From positions 1-39,407 of the forward strand of contig CAYQLB010000007.1 of the NCBI GenBank assembly GCA_964418415.1: a DNA stretch of 39,407 bases, given 5' to 3'. A program made the translations under genes and the position numbers. Position 1 is the stretch's first letter; every line of letters begins with the position of its first letter. This document shows positions 29,942 through 39,407 of the stretch, in pieces. The notes below the pieces were generated by a model. That model searched no databases, was not told where the DNA came from, and saw only the letters and a program-made list of their open reading frames with translations. This DNA is from CAJBLF01 sp964418415 (GTDB taxonomy: Bacteria > Patescibacteriota > Gracilibacteria > Absconditabacterales > Absconditicoccaceae).

Positions 29942-30802
29942 ATGAAGAACAAACACATTGATGAGCAGTATGCCGATCTTGTAAGAGAGATCCTTGATGC
30001 TCCAAAAAAAGAAAACAGAACAGGTGTGGATACTTATGCCATAGCTTGTTGGTCTATTAGGCATGATATGGCTGATGGTTTTCCATTGCTTACAACTAAA
30101 AAGATGGGCATGAGAAATGTAGCTGCAGAGCTTGAATGCTTTATCAAAGGTCTTCATACCAAAAAGGATTTTCATGAAAGGAAGTGTCATATCTGGGATG
30201 AATGGTGCGATCCGAGAAAAGTACCGTATGGAAATGATGAGGAAAGCAAAGCCAAAATGATGGCTGAGGATGAACTTGGTCGTATTTATGGTGTACAATG
30301 GAGAGATTGGGATGAAACTATCGACCAGTTGAAGGAAGTTGTCGATAAACTCAAGAAGAATCCATTTGATAGGCGTATGATTGTCAATGCTTGGAATCCT
30401 TCAGAACTTGATCAAATGGCTTTACCGCCATGTCATTACTCATATCAAGTTATCGTTACCCTGAACCATCAAGGAGAAAAGGTATTGAACCTGACCTGGA
30501 ATCAAAGGTCTGTGGATACTATGTTGGGTTTACCTTACAATATTGCGAGTTACGCATTGTTACTTTTGCTTCTTGCCAAAGAATCCAATATGATTCCTGG
30601 TATTTTGATGGGATCGCTCGGTGATGTTCATGTGTATGAGAATCATATCGAAAATGCCAAGATTCAAATTGCTCGTGAACCGAAATCATTACCAAAGCTT
30701 GAATTGCCTAATTTTACTTCAATCTGGGATTGGAAATATACTGATATTGAACTTATTGGTTATGATCCACATCCTGCCGTTGAATATGAAATTGCTGTGT
30801 AA
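29942..30802 (+). CDS. thyA: thymidylate synthase
   Basis: 286 aa. Converts dUMP to dTMP with methylene-THF. Catalytic Cys in LPPCHYSYQ, RRMIVNAWNP phosphate-binding Arg pair, WNQRSVDTMLGLPYNIASYA and HVYENH are all intact. It contains no TGA, CGA or CGG although it has many glycines and tryptophans, unlike neighbours, so it looks acquired from a standard-code source or kept free of recoded codons. It is a single-gene unit with its own terminator, divergent from ileS (197-bp gap, AT-rich, nothing further recognised). Confidence 0.95.
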   Translation: MKNKHIDEQYADLVREILDAPKKENRTGVDTYAIACWSIRHDMADGFPLLTTKKMGMRNVAAELECFIKGLHTKKDFHERKCHIWDEWCDPRKVPYGNDEESKAKMMAEDELGRIYGVQWRDWDETIDQLKEVVDKLKKNPFDRRMIVNAWNPSELDQMALPPCHYSYQVIVTLNHQGEKVLNLTWNQRSVDTMLGLPYNIASYALLLLLLAKESNMIPGILMGSLGDVHVYENHIENAKIQIAREPKSLPKLELPNFTSIWDWKYTDIELIGYDPHPAVEYEIAV

Positions 30803-30825
30803 ACTGATGTACAGAATAAATATAG

Positions 30826-30854
30826 CCTTCCCGGTTTTCGGGGAGGTTTTTTTT
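30826..30854 (+). terminator. thyA terminator
   Basis: CCTTCCCG (30826-30833) pairs with CGGGGAGG (30839-30846), then T8. Confidence 0.9.
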
Positions 30855-30974
30855 ATGATTGCTTTTTTTTACTAAACAGCTATATCTATTTTATGTTACA
30901 GGTTTTGAAAGTTTCAGGTTAAAAAATTAACATTCTAAACCGTCCAAACATTTTAACATTCTAAACTTTTTTCT

Positions 30975-32111
30975 ATGAAAATCTTAGTCATTAATTCATG
31001 AAGTTCGTCATTGAAATATCAGCTCTTCGATATGGAAAAAAATACGATCTTGGTTAAATGAATCGTGGAAAAAATCTGAGTGAAATGATCTTCTGTAAAA
31101 AATCACAAAGAGGCATTACAATCCGTTGTACAGTTGTTATCTAATAGTTGAAATTTGGATATTAACGCGATAGGACATAGAGCAGTGCATGGAGGAGAAT
31201 ATTTTAAAAATCCTGTCATCATCACTGATGAAGTTATGGCGAAAATTACTGAATGTTCGGATTTAGCTCCATTACATAATCCTGCTAATCTGGAAGCTAT
31301 GCTTGCATGTAAGGAATTTTTTCCTGATCTTCCACAGGTTGCTGTCTTTGATACCGCTTTTTATCAAAACATGACACCTGAACAGTATCTCTATGCTTTG
31401 CCTATGAAATATTATGAAATATATAAAATCAGAAGATATGGATTCCATGGAATCTCTCATCAATATGTTTACGAACAATTATTACAGAATACAAAATTCA
31501 ATATGCAGAAAAATAAAGTCATTACGTGTCATGTAGGAAATTGAGTGAGTATTACTGCAATCAAAGATGGTAAGGTTATAGATACTTCTATGGGAATGAC
31601 ACCTTTGGAATGAACGATGATGGGTACGAGATCAGGTAGTATTGATCCTGCTATCATTCCGTATCTTATGAATCATGAAAAGTTTGATGCTGATCAGATA
31701 GATACTATTCTAAATAAACAAAGTTGATTGTTGGGTATTTCTTGAATCTCTAGTGATATGAGGGATATATTAGCTGGTATAGAAAAATGAAATACACAGT
31801 GTTCACTTGCTTTGCATATGTATATCAATTCGTTGGTGAAATATATCTGAGCGTATGTTGCGCTTCTCTGATGAGTAGATGTTATCGTTTTGACTGCTGG
31901 AGTGATGGAACATAGAAGTATCGTCAGAAAAATGCTTTTGGAAAAACTTTCGTATCTATGAATAGTTATTGATGATATAGCCAATCAGGATGAATTACCT
32001 GGAGGTGCGGTAATCACTGCTTCTGATTCAAAAGTTCCTGTTATCGTTATTCCCACTAATGAAGAATTGATGATAGCGAAAGAGACGATGAATATAATTT
32101 CTAATTTCTAA
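30975..32111 (+). CDS. ackA: acetate kinase
   Basis: 378 aa, slightly short for the family (about 400). Motifs INSGSSSLKYQ (Gly is TGA), GHRAVHGGEYF, FDTAFYQNM, RYGFHGISH, CHVGNGVSI and GMTPLEGTMMGTRSGSIDP follow the AckA pattern; GAYVALLGGVDVIVLTAG is near the C-terminus. It interconverts acetyl phosphate plus ADP with acetate plus ATP. No phosphotransacetylase is in view, so it may make ATP at the end of fermentation with a partner elsewhere. The stop lies in an AT repeat (TTTCTAA). Confidence 0.93.
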
Positions 32112-32128
32112 TTTTAAATTTCTAAACC
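32097..32128 (+). repeat. AT-rich simple repeat at gene end
   Basis: ATTTCTAATTTCTAATTTTAAATTTCTAA. A similar stretch (TTTCTAATTTCTAA) lies at 33577-33590, and AACATTCTAAAC occurs around 30928-30967. Each supplies several stop codons between genes. Confidence 0.6.
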
Positions 32129-32205
32129 TTGCTTGAAATCGTATATATTTTGACTATAAGGTGGTGGATTTCACTGATTTTTATATTTTTTACCATATAG
32201 TACCT

Positions 32206-32811
32206 ATGGAACACAATCATCAACCACATCAAGAATACCAAAAAAAACATTTCAGTGAAGAAGAAGCTTTGGATAAAGCAGAAAAAAAACTCGATGAAAA
32301 AATGGAAAAGATTATGAAGCAGTCATTTATCCATAAGTTTCTTACTCTCAAGATCGTCAAGGATATTATTGGTGCACATATGATAAATGATATTAATCAT
32401 AAAATAGCACCCTATCTCAAGACTATCTTCATTATTGTAGGATGGATTTCATTGATTACTTGAATTATCGGTATCTTTTCGTTTCTCGTTTCTTTGAGTG
32501 GACTTGGATTTATGTTCAGTCTATGATTTGGTATTGGTGTTCGTGTTTTGATTTATGTTTTATTGGCACTTATCTTTTCTTTGCTTTCTCTCTGTATGGG
32601 TATTGGTATGATAAGATTCAAAAAACGAGTCATTTCTTTGATTGTCCTATGATTTTGTGTTTCTGCTATTTTGTTCGTGCTTAGTCGGATACCTGTAGGA
32701 TTATATTCTTATAGATCATATGGAAGCTTTGGTTGAGGATTTTTTAACCTTATCATCACTGTTATCTTATTGATACTTGTTCTAAAAAATGAAGCAATGT
32801 TTAAGAATTAG
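32206..32811 (+). CDS. membrane protein, unknown
   Basis: 201 aa. Hydrophilic His/Glu/Lys-rich N-terminus (MEHNHQPHQEYQKKHF), an amphipathic region, then four membrane segments beginning at IFIIVGWISLIT. Several TGA as Gly inside the membrane segments. ATG 32206 is chosen over an upstream GTG as it precedes the typical hydrophilic head. It lies between ackA and a lipoprotein gene. No family recognised. Confidence 0.7.
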
Positions 32812-32860
32812 TAGAAGGTAAAAGATTGAAGATTTACATATTTTACTTTTTTATATTACC

Positions 32861-33538
32861 ATGAAGAAATATCTGCTTGTTCCATTACTCATTTTTGTTG
32901 TACTTGTTTGATGTGCAAAGAAAAATGCTCATATTGTTAATGTTAATAGTATTAATGATTTATTGGCTTTACAGTCAGCTATCTCCCAAATGTCTCAGGA
33001 TATAGCTCAAGGAAATATTACTTTAGAGGAAGCTCAGTCACTTACTGATAAGTTTCAGCAAAGATATCTTGAATTGACTGATACTACTCAGCAAGATATA
33101 GAAGCACAGTTTGATGCCATACATGTATCGTTAAAAACTATTCCTTCTTATACTTTACCTTTGCGAGCAAAGAAGTTGGGAATGACAGAACCTAAAGGTA
33201 TGGAACTCAATAAGATATTATCTAAGTCTACCTATACTAATAACGAATGATATAGTTCCACTATTCTTGTATATAAAGGAGAATATACTTTAGCATTACA
33301 ACAAGCGGAAATTATTGCTCAAAAAGCCAAATTATATATTAGTAAGACGTTTGAACAAGCACAGTCATTGGCTCAAGTTGGTAACCTTAAATATATCTCC
33401 GGATTAGATATTAGCTGATTAGCAAAATGAATAGTTTATGTAAACCATGATCTACTCGATACTAATATTGATAATCTCCTTTCTGTCAGTGTCGATCAGG
33501 ATGGTACTTTGATTATTGAAGCAACAAAATATAAATAG
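32861..33538 (+). CDS. lipoprotein, unknown
   Basis: 225 aa. Signal peptide with lipobox LVGC (residues 15-18), in which the Gly before the acylated Cys is TGA. The mature part is helical and Gln-rich, then a C-terminal alpha/beta region (ILVYKGEYTLALQQAEIIAQ, VNHDLLDTNIDNL). It would be anchored to the membrane outside the cell. No domain recognised. Confidence 0.78.
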
Positions 33539-33617
33539 TAATTTTTAATTTTCCCAGATTTCTCTGGACTTTGCAATTTCTAATTTCTAAACTTTATATT
33601 TTTATGTACATATAGTT

Positions 33618-34817
33618 ATGAAGTATATTTTGTGAATAGTGGTTTTTGTGATGGGTATGATTGGCGTGAATTTTGCTCAGGAATATATTCTTTTTTATGG
33701 AAATGGATGTCCACATTGTGCTCAAGTAGAGGAATATTTTAAAAATAATGATGTGCAAAAAAAATTTGATATCAAACTTAAAGAAATTTATTTTAATAGA
33801 AATAATCTGACTGAACTTCAAGAGTATCTTACTAAACTTTCATTGGATACAACTCAGATAGGTGTTCCTTTTCTTGTTATTAATAATGAAAATGAGTGTA
33901 GTTATATCAATGGGTCTACTCCTATTATAGATTTTTTCAACAAAAAGATTGATATGATGACCGTTTTAGCAAAAGACAATGTAGAATGTAATGCAGAAAC
34001 ATGTATGTGATTGGCATGTGATCATCAGACTTTAGAACCTAGTAAATTAATCGTTCCACAAACTATTGTAACAACAGATACAGAATCATGAACTCTTGTG
34101 GAGACTCCCAATATAAAAAAAATATCATCTGAAAGGTGGAAATTTTTTGCTATCATGATGCCAGCAGCATTGTCTGATAGTATCAATCCTTGTGCATTTG
34201 CAGTAATGCTATTGCTTCTCTCAACAATACTTAGTAGACATCAAAGCAGAAGAAAAACATTATTTGCTTGAGGAATGTTTGCACTTGCAGTCTTTGTTAG
34301 TTATTTTGCTATGTGACTTTGACTCTTTTCTGCTCTAGCTACAGCTTCAAATACTTTCATTCTAAAACTTGTTGTAGGAATATTATGAATCCTTGTGTGA
34401 TTGGCTAATCTTAAAGATGTTTTCCGATATGGGAAATGATTTGTTATGGAAGTTCCTTTTTCTCGAAGACCGAAAATGCAGGAAATTATTCATAAAGTGT
34501 CTTCTCCTTGGTGAGCGTTTTTTGTGGGTCTTCTGGTTAGTCTATTTTTACTTCCCTGTTCTTCTGGTCCTTATTTTACTATTTTATGATATCTCAGTTC
34601 TCAGAGTAAAGAACTTCATACGCGATGATATATCTATCTTCTCGTTTACAATATGCTTTTTATCTTACCTATGCTAGTTATTGCTATCCTCGTATCGTTT
34701 GGTCGAGCATCAGTGGATAAGTTAGCTAAGATCAAACATCAAAATACCAAACTCATTCATTTGATTGTATGACTCCTTATGCTTGGTCTCGGTGTTTATG
34801 TCCTTACCACACTCTAG
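33618..34817 (+). CDS. thioredoxin-like domain fused to CcdA/DsbD-type thiol transporter (copy 2)
   Basis: 399 aa. Same layout as the gene at 20771: signal peptide ending NFA, CPHC at residues 31-34, an extra Cys-containing linker (CNAETC), then a CcdA domain with SDSINPCAFAV and LLPCSSGPY. Long blocks match copy 1, including ANLKDVFRYGKGFVMEVPFSR, so they arose by duplication. Probably reduces external disulfides with electrons from the cytoplasm. Many TGA as Gly. Followed by a strong terminator. Confidence 0.87.
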
Positions 34818-34841
34818 TCTTTCATATTCTTTTATAAAAAA

Positions 34842-34873
34842 AACGCTCCGAAATACCGGAGCGTTTTTTTTTA
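34842..34873. terminator. bidirectional terminator between thioredoxin-CcdA gene and fabF
   Basis: AACGCTCCG (34842-34850) pairs with CGGAGCGTT (34857-34865); A-run on the left and T-run on the right serve both convergent genes. Confidence 0.9.
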
Positions 34874-36112
34874 TGCATGTATTATTTTTCATTCATATCT
34901 TTTCAGGATCAGGCAGGCATTGTGTCCGCCAAACCCCAAAGAATTATTCATAGCTATCTGTACATCTGCTTTTATCGATTCGTTGGCTATATAGTTCAAC
35001 TTTCCACATTCTGGATCGGGTGTTTGGTAGTTTATTGTTGGAGCTATAATTCCCTCTTGGATTGTCTTTACGCAGACAATTGTTTCCAAAGCAGCAGCTC
35101 CTCCCAATAAGTGTCCTGTCATTGATTTTGTTGAACTGACAGGGACTTTTTCTCCAAACATTTCTTGGATTGCTATGGATTCGAGTTTGTCATTCAATTC
35201 AGTAGATGTTCCATGAGCATTGATGTAATCTATTGCTGATGGTTCTATCTCTGCAGTTTTCAATGTATTTTGTATGGCAGAATATATTCCTTTGCCTGGT
35301 GCAGTGATATGATACGCATCAGACGACGTACCGAATCCGATAATTTCTGCTATTATCTCTGCATTTCTTGCTAATGCATGATCTAGTGTCTCGATAACCA
35401 ACACTGCTGATCCTTCTGCCATTACAAACCCACTTCGATGAGCATCAAATGGTCTGGAGGCTTGTTCTGGTATATCATTCCCATTGATCGTGAGTGCTTT
35501 CATATTGGTGAAAGCAATGTAGGAAAGTGGTGATATAGCAGCTTCAGTTCCTCCGGTAATCACTACATCGGTAAGTCCTGATTGTAGAGATACAATGCTT
35601 TGAATAATAGCGTACAGCGATGATGCACATGCAGCATTTATGGTAAATGCTGGTCCATGAATCTTGTGTCGTATGCTAATTTCTGCAGCCGCAGCATTTG
35701 GCATAAGCATAGGGATAGTAAGTGGACTCACTATATCCTTTTTGAATAGTGCGGCTTCCGCTGTTTCAAATGTTTGAAATCCTCCTATACCTACACCCAA
35801 TATTACGCTTACATTATGGTTCTCTTCATTGAGGATGATTCCTGAATTTTTGATGGCCATATTCGATGCAGCGATAGTATATTGTACAAATGGATCCAAT
35901 CGTTTCACTTCTTTTGGTGTCATGCCGTGATCAATTGGATTGAAATTTTTTACTTCTCCGCCTACTTGGCATTTGAAGTCTGTAGGATCAAACTTTGTCA
36001 CTCGTTTGATTCCACTATTTCCTTGAATCATATTTTCCCAGAATTCAGGGATCGTGTTTCCACATGGGCTGATTGTCCCCATACCTGTTATGACGATTCT
36101 TTTTTTGTTCAT
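34871..36112 (-). CDS. fabF: 3-oxoacyl-ACP synthase II, standard-code import
   Basis: Catalytic triad of KAS II: Cys in NAACASS, His in NAHGTST and His in TKSMTGHLLG; N-terminus MNKKRIVITGMG. Condenses acyl-ACP with malonyl-ACP. About 36 glycines, none TGA. CGA occurs at two conserved Arg sites: DAH-CGA-SGF (35435-35437) and VK-CGA-LDPF (35900-35902). The KRYE end characteristic of FabF is followed by TGA at 34889; with TGA as Gly the protein gains six residues to TAA 34871. These point to recent transfer from a standard-code donor; if CGA is read as Trp here, the enzyme is altered. No other fatty-acid genes are near. It has its own promoter. Confidence 0.93.
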
Positions 36113-36153
36113 ATATATATATTTATTTTGGTTAGTACTGTTTTGTTTTTTTG

Positions 36154-36181
36154 ATAATATAAAAAAATATATAAAAGTCAA
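36154..36181 (-). promoter_or_regulatory. promoter of fabF
   Basis: Minus strand TTGACT (36176-36181), 16-bp spacer, TATTAT (36154-36159), 42 bp before ATG 36112. Confidence 0.6.
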
Positions 36182-36193
36182 TGTTTGCTGTAT

Positions 36194-37621
36194 TTATGCT
36201 AATGCTTTTTCTATCAATGACTGAATGGTTTTTGGATTAGCTTTCCCTCATGTTTTCTTCATTACTGCTCCTACGAAAAATCCTATGGTAGTTGTTTTAC
36301 CTCCTTTGTATTGTTCCACAATTATTGGATTCTCTTCCAGAACATCTTTGCATATTTTTTCTAATTCTTCCTCATGTACTGCTGGTGTGTCAAATCATTT
36401 TTCTTTGATGATTTCATCGACTGATTTTCCTGTAGAGAGCATTTCTTGCATCACTACTTTGAGTTGATTTTCTATGAGTTTTCCCTCTTGTGCTTTGGTC
36501 AAAAATTCTGTCAATTTTGTCTTATCGAAAGGAAGTTCGTTGATTGTTTTGAAGTGTTCATTTATCCATGCAGCGATTGGTCAGCTTATCCACTTCGCTA
36601 CTAATTTTGGTTCAAAAATATTGAATGCTTGAAAATATTTTAGTATTTCATAGTCATTGATGAGCGCGTTGATATATTCCTTGTTAAAGCCATAGTCTTG
36701 GCTTAATTTTTTGATAATTTCGTGTGGGATAACTATCGTTTGTTCGTTTAATCGTTTCATTTTTTCATCGCTTACGTGTAATGGAGGTAAGTCAGGTTCT
36801 GGAAAATATCTGTAGTCGAGGGCATCTTCCTTGGATCTCATCAGATAAGATTCTCCTTTGATATCATCTCGTCCTCTCGTCTGTTGTTCAAATGATTCTC
36901 ATTTTGCGTATAATGCTTCTTGTCTTGCTTTTTCGTGTTCTATCGCCCTTTTGATCATTCCGAATGAGTTGATGTTTTTTACTTCGACTCTTGTACCATA
37001 AGGATCGTTTTCTGAATTCCTGACAGATATGTTTACATCTACTCTCATCTGTCATTTTTCTAGATCTGCATCTGCTATAGTATTGAATCTGACTATTCTC
37101 TGAAGTTCTTTGAGAAATTCTACTACTTCTTCGGCACTAGTAAAATCGGGTTTTGTTACTATCTCTACTAATGGTGTTCCTGCACGGTTGAAGTCGAGTA
37201 ATGCTTCACCACCATTGTGAATCATCTTTCCGGTATCGGATTCCATGTGTGCATCTTGAAGATATACTATTTTTTCTTCTTTGTAATTATCTAAGAAAAA
37301 TCTTACTTGTCCTTCGGTATTGGTAGGATGATATAATTGTGTGATCTGGTATCCCATTGGCAGATCTGGATAGAAGTAGGATTTTCTATCGAATGAAGAT
37401 ACTTCGTTTATTTTACAATTCAATGCTTTACCCAACAGTAATGCTTTTTCTACTACTTCTTGGCTTAAGGTAGGAAGCGCTCCTGGTTGTGCAGTACAGA
37501 CAGGACATATATTTGTATTCGGCAAAAGTTCATCAAAATTTTGTTCGTTTTTACATTGGCAGAACATCTTATTTGCTGATTTTAATTTTATGTGAATCTC
37601 GAGACCGATGGTGAGTAACAT
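36194..37621 (-). CDS. gatB: aspartyl/glutamyl-tRNA(Asn/Gln) amidotransferase subunit B
   Basis: 475 aa. Opening TIGLEIHIKL, zinc Cys sets (FCQC, CPVC), DRKSYFYPDLPMGYQITQ, FNRAGTPLVEIVT, MRSKEDALDYRYFPEPDLPP and a C-terminal YqeY-like helical tail ending in LIEKALA. GatB holds Glu- or Asp-tRNA for amidation with GatA and GatC, which are not in view. In TRG-CGA-DD (CGA at 36869-36871) other GatB proteins have Trp, supporting CGA=Trp. Start ATG 37621; an upstream in-frame ATG at 37636 would add five residues not seen in homologues. Confidence 0.95.
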
Positions 37622-37715
37622 GATTTTTGTAAACAATTAAATAATTATTTGATTACGAATTACCAATTATGAATAGTACTATATGTATTCGTTTTATATT
37701 TTCAATTCAAATCAA

Positions 37716-37723
37716 TGTATAAT
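37716..37723 (+). promoter_or_regulatory. possible extended -10 for the helicase gene
   Basis: TGTATAAT about 90 bp before the helicase start. The intervening leader contains a hairpin GGCTT/AAGCC (about 37740-37766). No good -35 is seen. Confidence 0.35.
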
Positions 37724-37811
37724 ATGTCTGTGTAATCCTGGCTTGATATTTTGGAGCAAAGCCATACCATTATATATATCAGAAAATTTTATTTATAAAA
37801 AAACGTATCCT

Positions 37812-39251
37812 ATGTTGTTTAGTGAATTTTGATTAAAGGCGTGATTGTTGAGATCTTTGGAAAATATTGGGTATAAGGAAGTGACACCTATCCAAGCACA
37901 AGTCATGAAGATTGCTTTGAGCGGAAAAAATATTGTCTGACAATCTCAAACATGAACAGGTAAAACTGCAGCATTTTTGCTTCCTGTACTCAATAAAATC
38001 GATACAAATAAGAAAACTTTACAAACATTGATTCTTGCACCTACGAGAGAGCTTGTTGTTCAAATAGGGGAGGAGATTAGAAGTCTTACAAAATTTTATG
38101 GTGTTACATTCGCCTGTTTATATGGATGAGCGAGTCCTAATGTTCAAAAAAATCATCTCAAAAGGAATCCTGCTATTGTTATTGCTACTCCAGGAAGATT
38201 GATGGATTTTATGAATCAGAAAGTGATCAATATCGGTGTTGTAGAATATTTCATCCTAGATGAGGTAGATAGAATGTTGGATATGTGATTTGTTCGTGAT
38301 ATTGAAAAGATTCGAGCTCAACTAATACATGTACAACAGACTTATACGTTTTCTGCAACTATGAATGATGATATGAAAGCTATTATCAAAAAACATATCT
38401 CTAGCTATGAATTTATTAAAATAGGTGAAGGAGTAACAGTCGATAAAATTCATCATAGATATCTTCCTATAGAACATGAACAAAAACTATATAATGTTAT
38501 TAGGTTGATAAAAGCGCATAAACATGAAAAGGTACTTATCTTCACTCATACCAAAAGAAATACCAAAACAATATATCAAATACTTCTCTGAGATTGATTC
38601 AAAGCGGGACTTTTGAACTGAGATATGGCTCAGGGAAAAAGACAAGCTATGCTCAATGCATTCAAAACAGGAGAAACTCAAGTTATGGTCACAACTGATG
38701 TTGCTGCGAGAGGATTGAATATGAAAAATGTCTGACTTGTTATCAATTTTGATGTACCTGCTGATCCTAAGAGTTATATTCATAGAATAGGAAGAACAGG
38801 AAGAGCGTGAGCGAGCGGAAAAGCTATTATGTTGGTTTCACCTTTGGAAGTACCCTTACTCAAAGAAATAGAAAAGATCCACAAGATTAGAATACAACCA
38901 TCAGAACATATTGTTGAACAAGATAAGATGTGATCATACGGACATCTCCGTCTCAATAGATCTACCGATAAAAAATGAAAGAAACCGCAAATGCCAAAAC
39001 GTCAGAGTTTTACAAAAACCTATAATAAACTTTGTCCATCTGATGAACAAAAAGCTATTAGAACAGAAAATAATTATCGTAGTAACCCTAAACACAAACA
39101 TTACACCGGATCTTTGCCTCGTACAGATGAACGTAGACCATCCAGAACGGGTGGTGCACCATCAGCAGGATGATATAAATGAAAACATCATGATGGTAGA
39201 CCGAGTTCGCAAGTTTCATTTAGAGGAATAGGTAAATCCAAACATAGATAG
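37812..39251 (+). CDS. DEAD-box RNA helicase
   Basis: 479 aa. Q-motif region TPIQAQ, Walker A SQTGTGKT (first Gly is TGA), PTRELV, TPGRL, motif II LDEVDRM (DEVD, not DEAD), SATM, TTDVAARGLN and HRIGRTGRAG. The helicase core ends near residue 365; a basic, Gly/Ser/Arg-rich tail (PSRTGGAPSAGG) follows, as in RNA helicases of the RhlE/CsdA group. Likely unwinds rRNA or mRNA structure. About 14 TGA as Gly. ATG 37812 is the first start after the leader. Confidence 0.92.
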
Positions 39252-39287
39252 ATCAATTTTACCACTGGTGTGGTATTGTTCTCGCAT

Positions 39288-39306
39288 CCAAAATAATTTA
39301 TTTTGG
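39288..39306 (+). terminator. possible weak terminator of the helicase gene
   Basis: CCAAAAT (39288-39294) pairs with ATTTTGG (39300-39306); no T-run after it. Confidence 0.35.
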
Positions 39307-39345
39307 CGGTCGAACAAAGATGAATGGGTAAACATAGACACAGAT

Positions 39346-39407
39346 AAAATTGAAAATTGAAAATTGAAAATTGAAAATTGAAAATTGAAAATTGAAAATT
39401 GAAAATT
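39346..39407. repeat. 7-bp tandem repeat (AAAATTG) running to the window end
   Basis: Nearly nine perfect copies in 62 bases, reaching the last base, so the array is longer than seen. No coding content. Confidence 0.95.

Noticed and set aside
34393..34677. 94-aa plus-strand frame rich in Leu/Phe
   Set aside because: Out-of-frame shadow of the CcdA domain of the second thioredoxin-CcdA gene.

Overview
ORGANISM AND CODE. The window is AT-rich bacterial DNA that cannot be read with the standard code: nearly every gene is interrupted by in-frame TGA, and all join into full-length proteins when TGA is Gly (TAA/TAG are the only stops). TGA encodes indispensable glycines: the Walker A loops of a type III restriction helicase and a DEAD-box helicase, both glycines of the ABC signature of an SbcC/Rad50-like ATPase, the AdoMet loop of a methyltransferase, and the Gly before a sortase catalytic Cys and before a lipobox Cys. 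CGA and CGG also stand where Trp is conserved, about five times in ProRS, about ten times in IleRS and once in GatB. TGA=Gly is known from Absconditabacteria (SR1) and Gracilibacteria. Adding CGA/CGG=Trp points to Absconditabacterales. Coordinates below use this code.

LAYOUT. 1-10.4 kb is an integrated plasmid-like element at the 3' end of a tRNA-Gly: large serine recombinase (its frame runs antisense into the tRNA), XRE regulator, two unknown proteins, a structured intergenic region, a complete type III restriction-modification operon (mod-res), a rolling-circle Rep, and a small repeat-containing protein. 10.4-10.9 kb holds a gene remnant and terminators. 10.9-12.2 kb is a pair of TGA-free membrane proteins. 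12.3-19.6 kb is chromosomal: a cell-wall hydrolase-like exported protein, MFS transporter, HIT protein, SbcC-like ATPase, and a divergent sortase. 19.7-22.9 kb holds a DUF2784 membrane protein and a thiol/redox cassette (zinc-ribbon HTH protein, thioredoxin-CcdA fusion, DUF5320-like Gly/Cys protein, DUF134 regulator) between two inverted structured repeats. 23-29.7 kb: a small peptidase E-like cassette inserted at the 3' end of proS between 41-bp direct repeats, ProRS, a small membrane protein, and a 1358-aa IleRS carrying an inserted Nudix domain, an intact histidine phosphatase domain and a third, apparently dead, phosphatase-like domain. 29.9-34.8 kb: thymidylate synthase (TGA-free), acetate kinase, a membrane protein, a lipoprotein and a second thioredoxin-CcdA fusion. 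34.9-39.3 kb: lone FabF (TGA-free, with CGA at conserved Arg positions), GatB and a DEAD-box helicase; the window ends in a 7-bp tandem repeat.

HOW IT FITS TOGETHER. The lineage is a reduced, host-associated type with an unusual code. The element uses the same code, so it is adapted to this lineage. FabF, ThyA, the peptidase E-like gene and the 10.9-12.2 kb pair contain no TGA and look like later arrivals from standard-code donors. FabF shows this most clearly, because its CGA codons would be misread as Trp here. Most unusual single gene: the three-insert IleRS.
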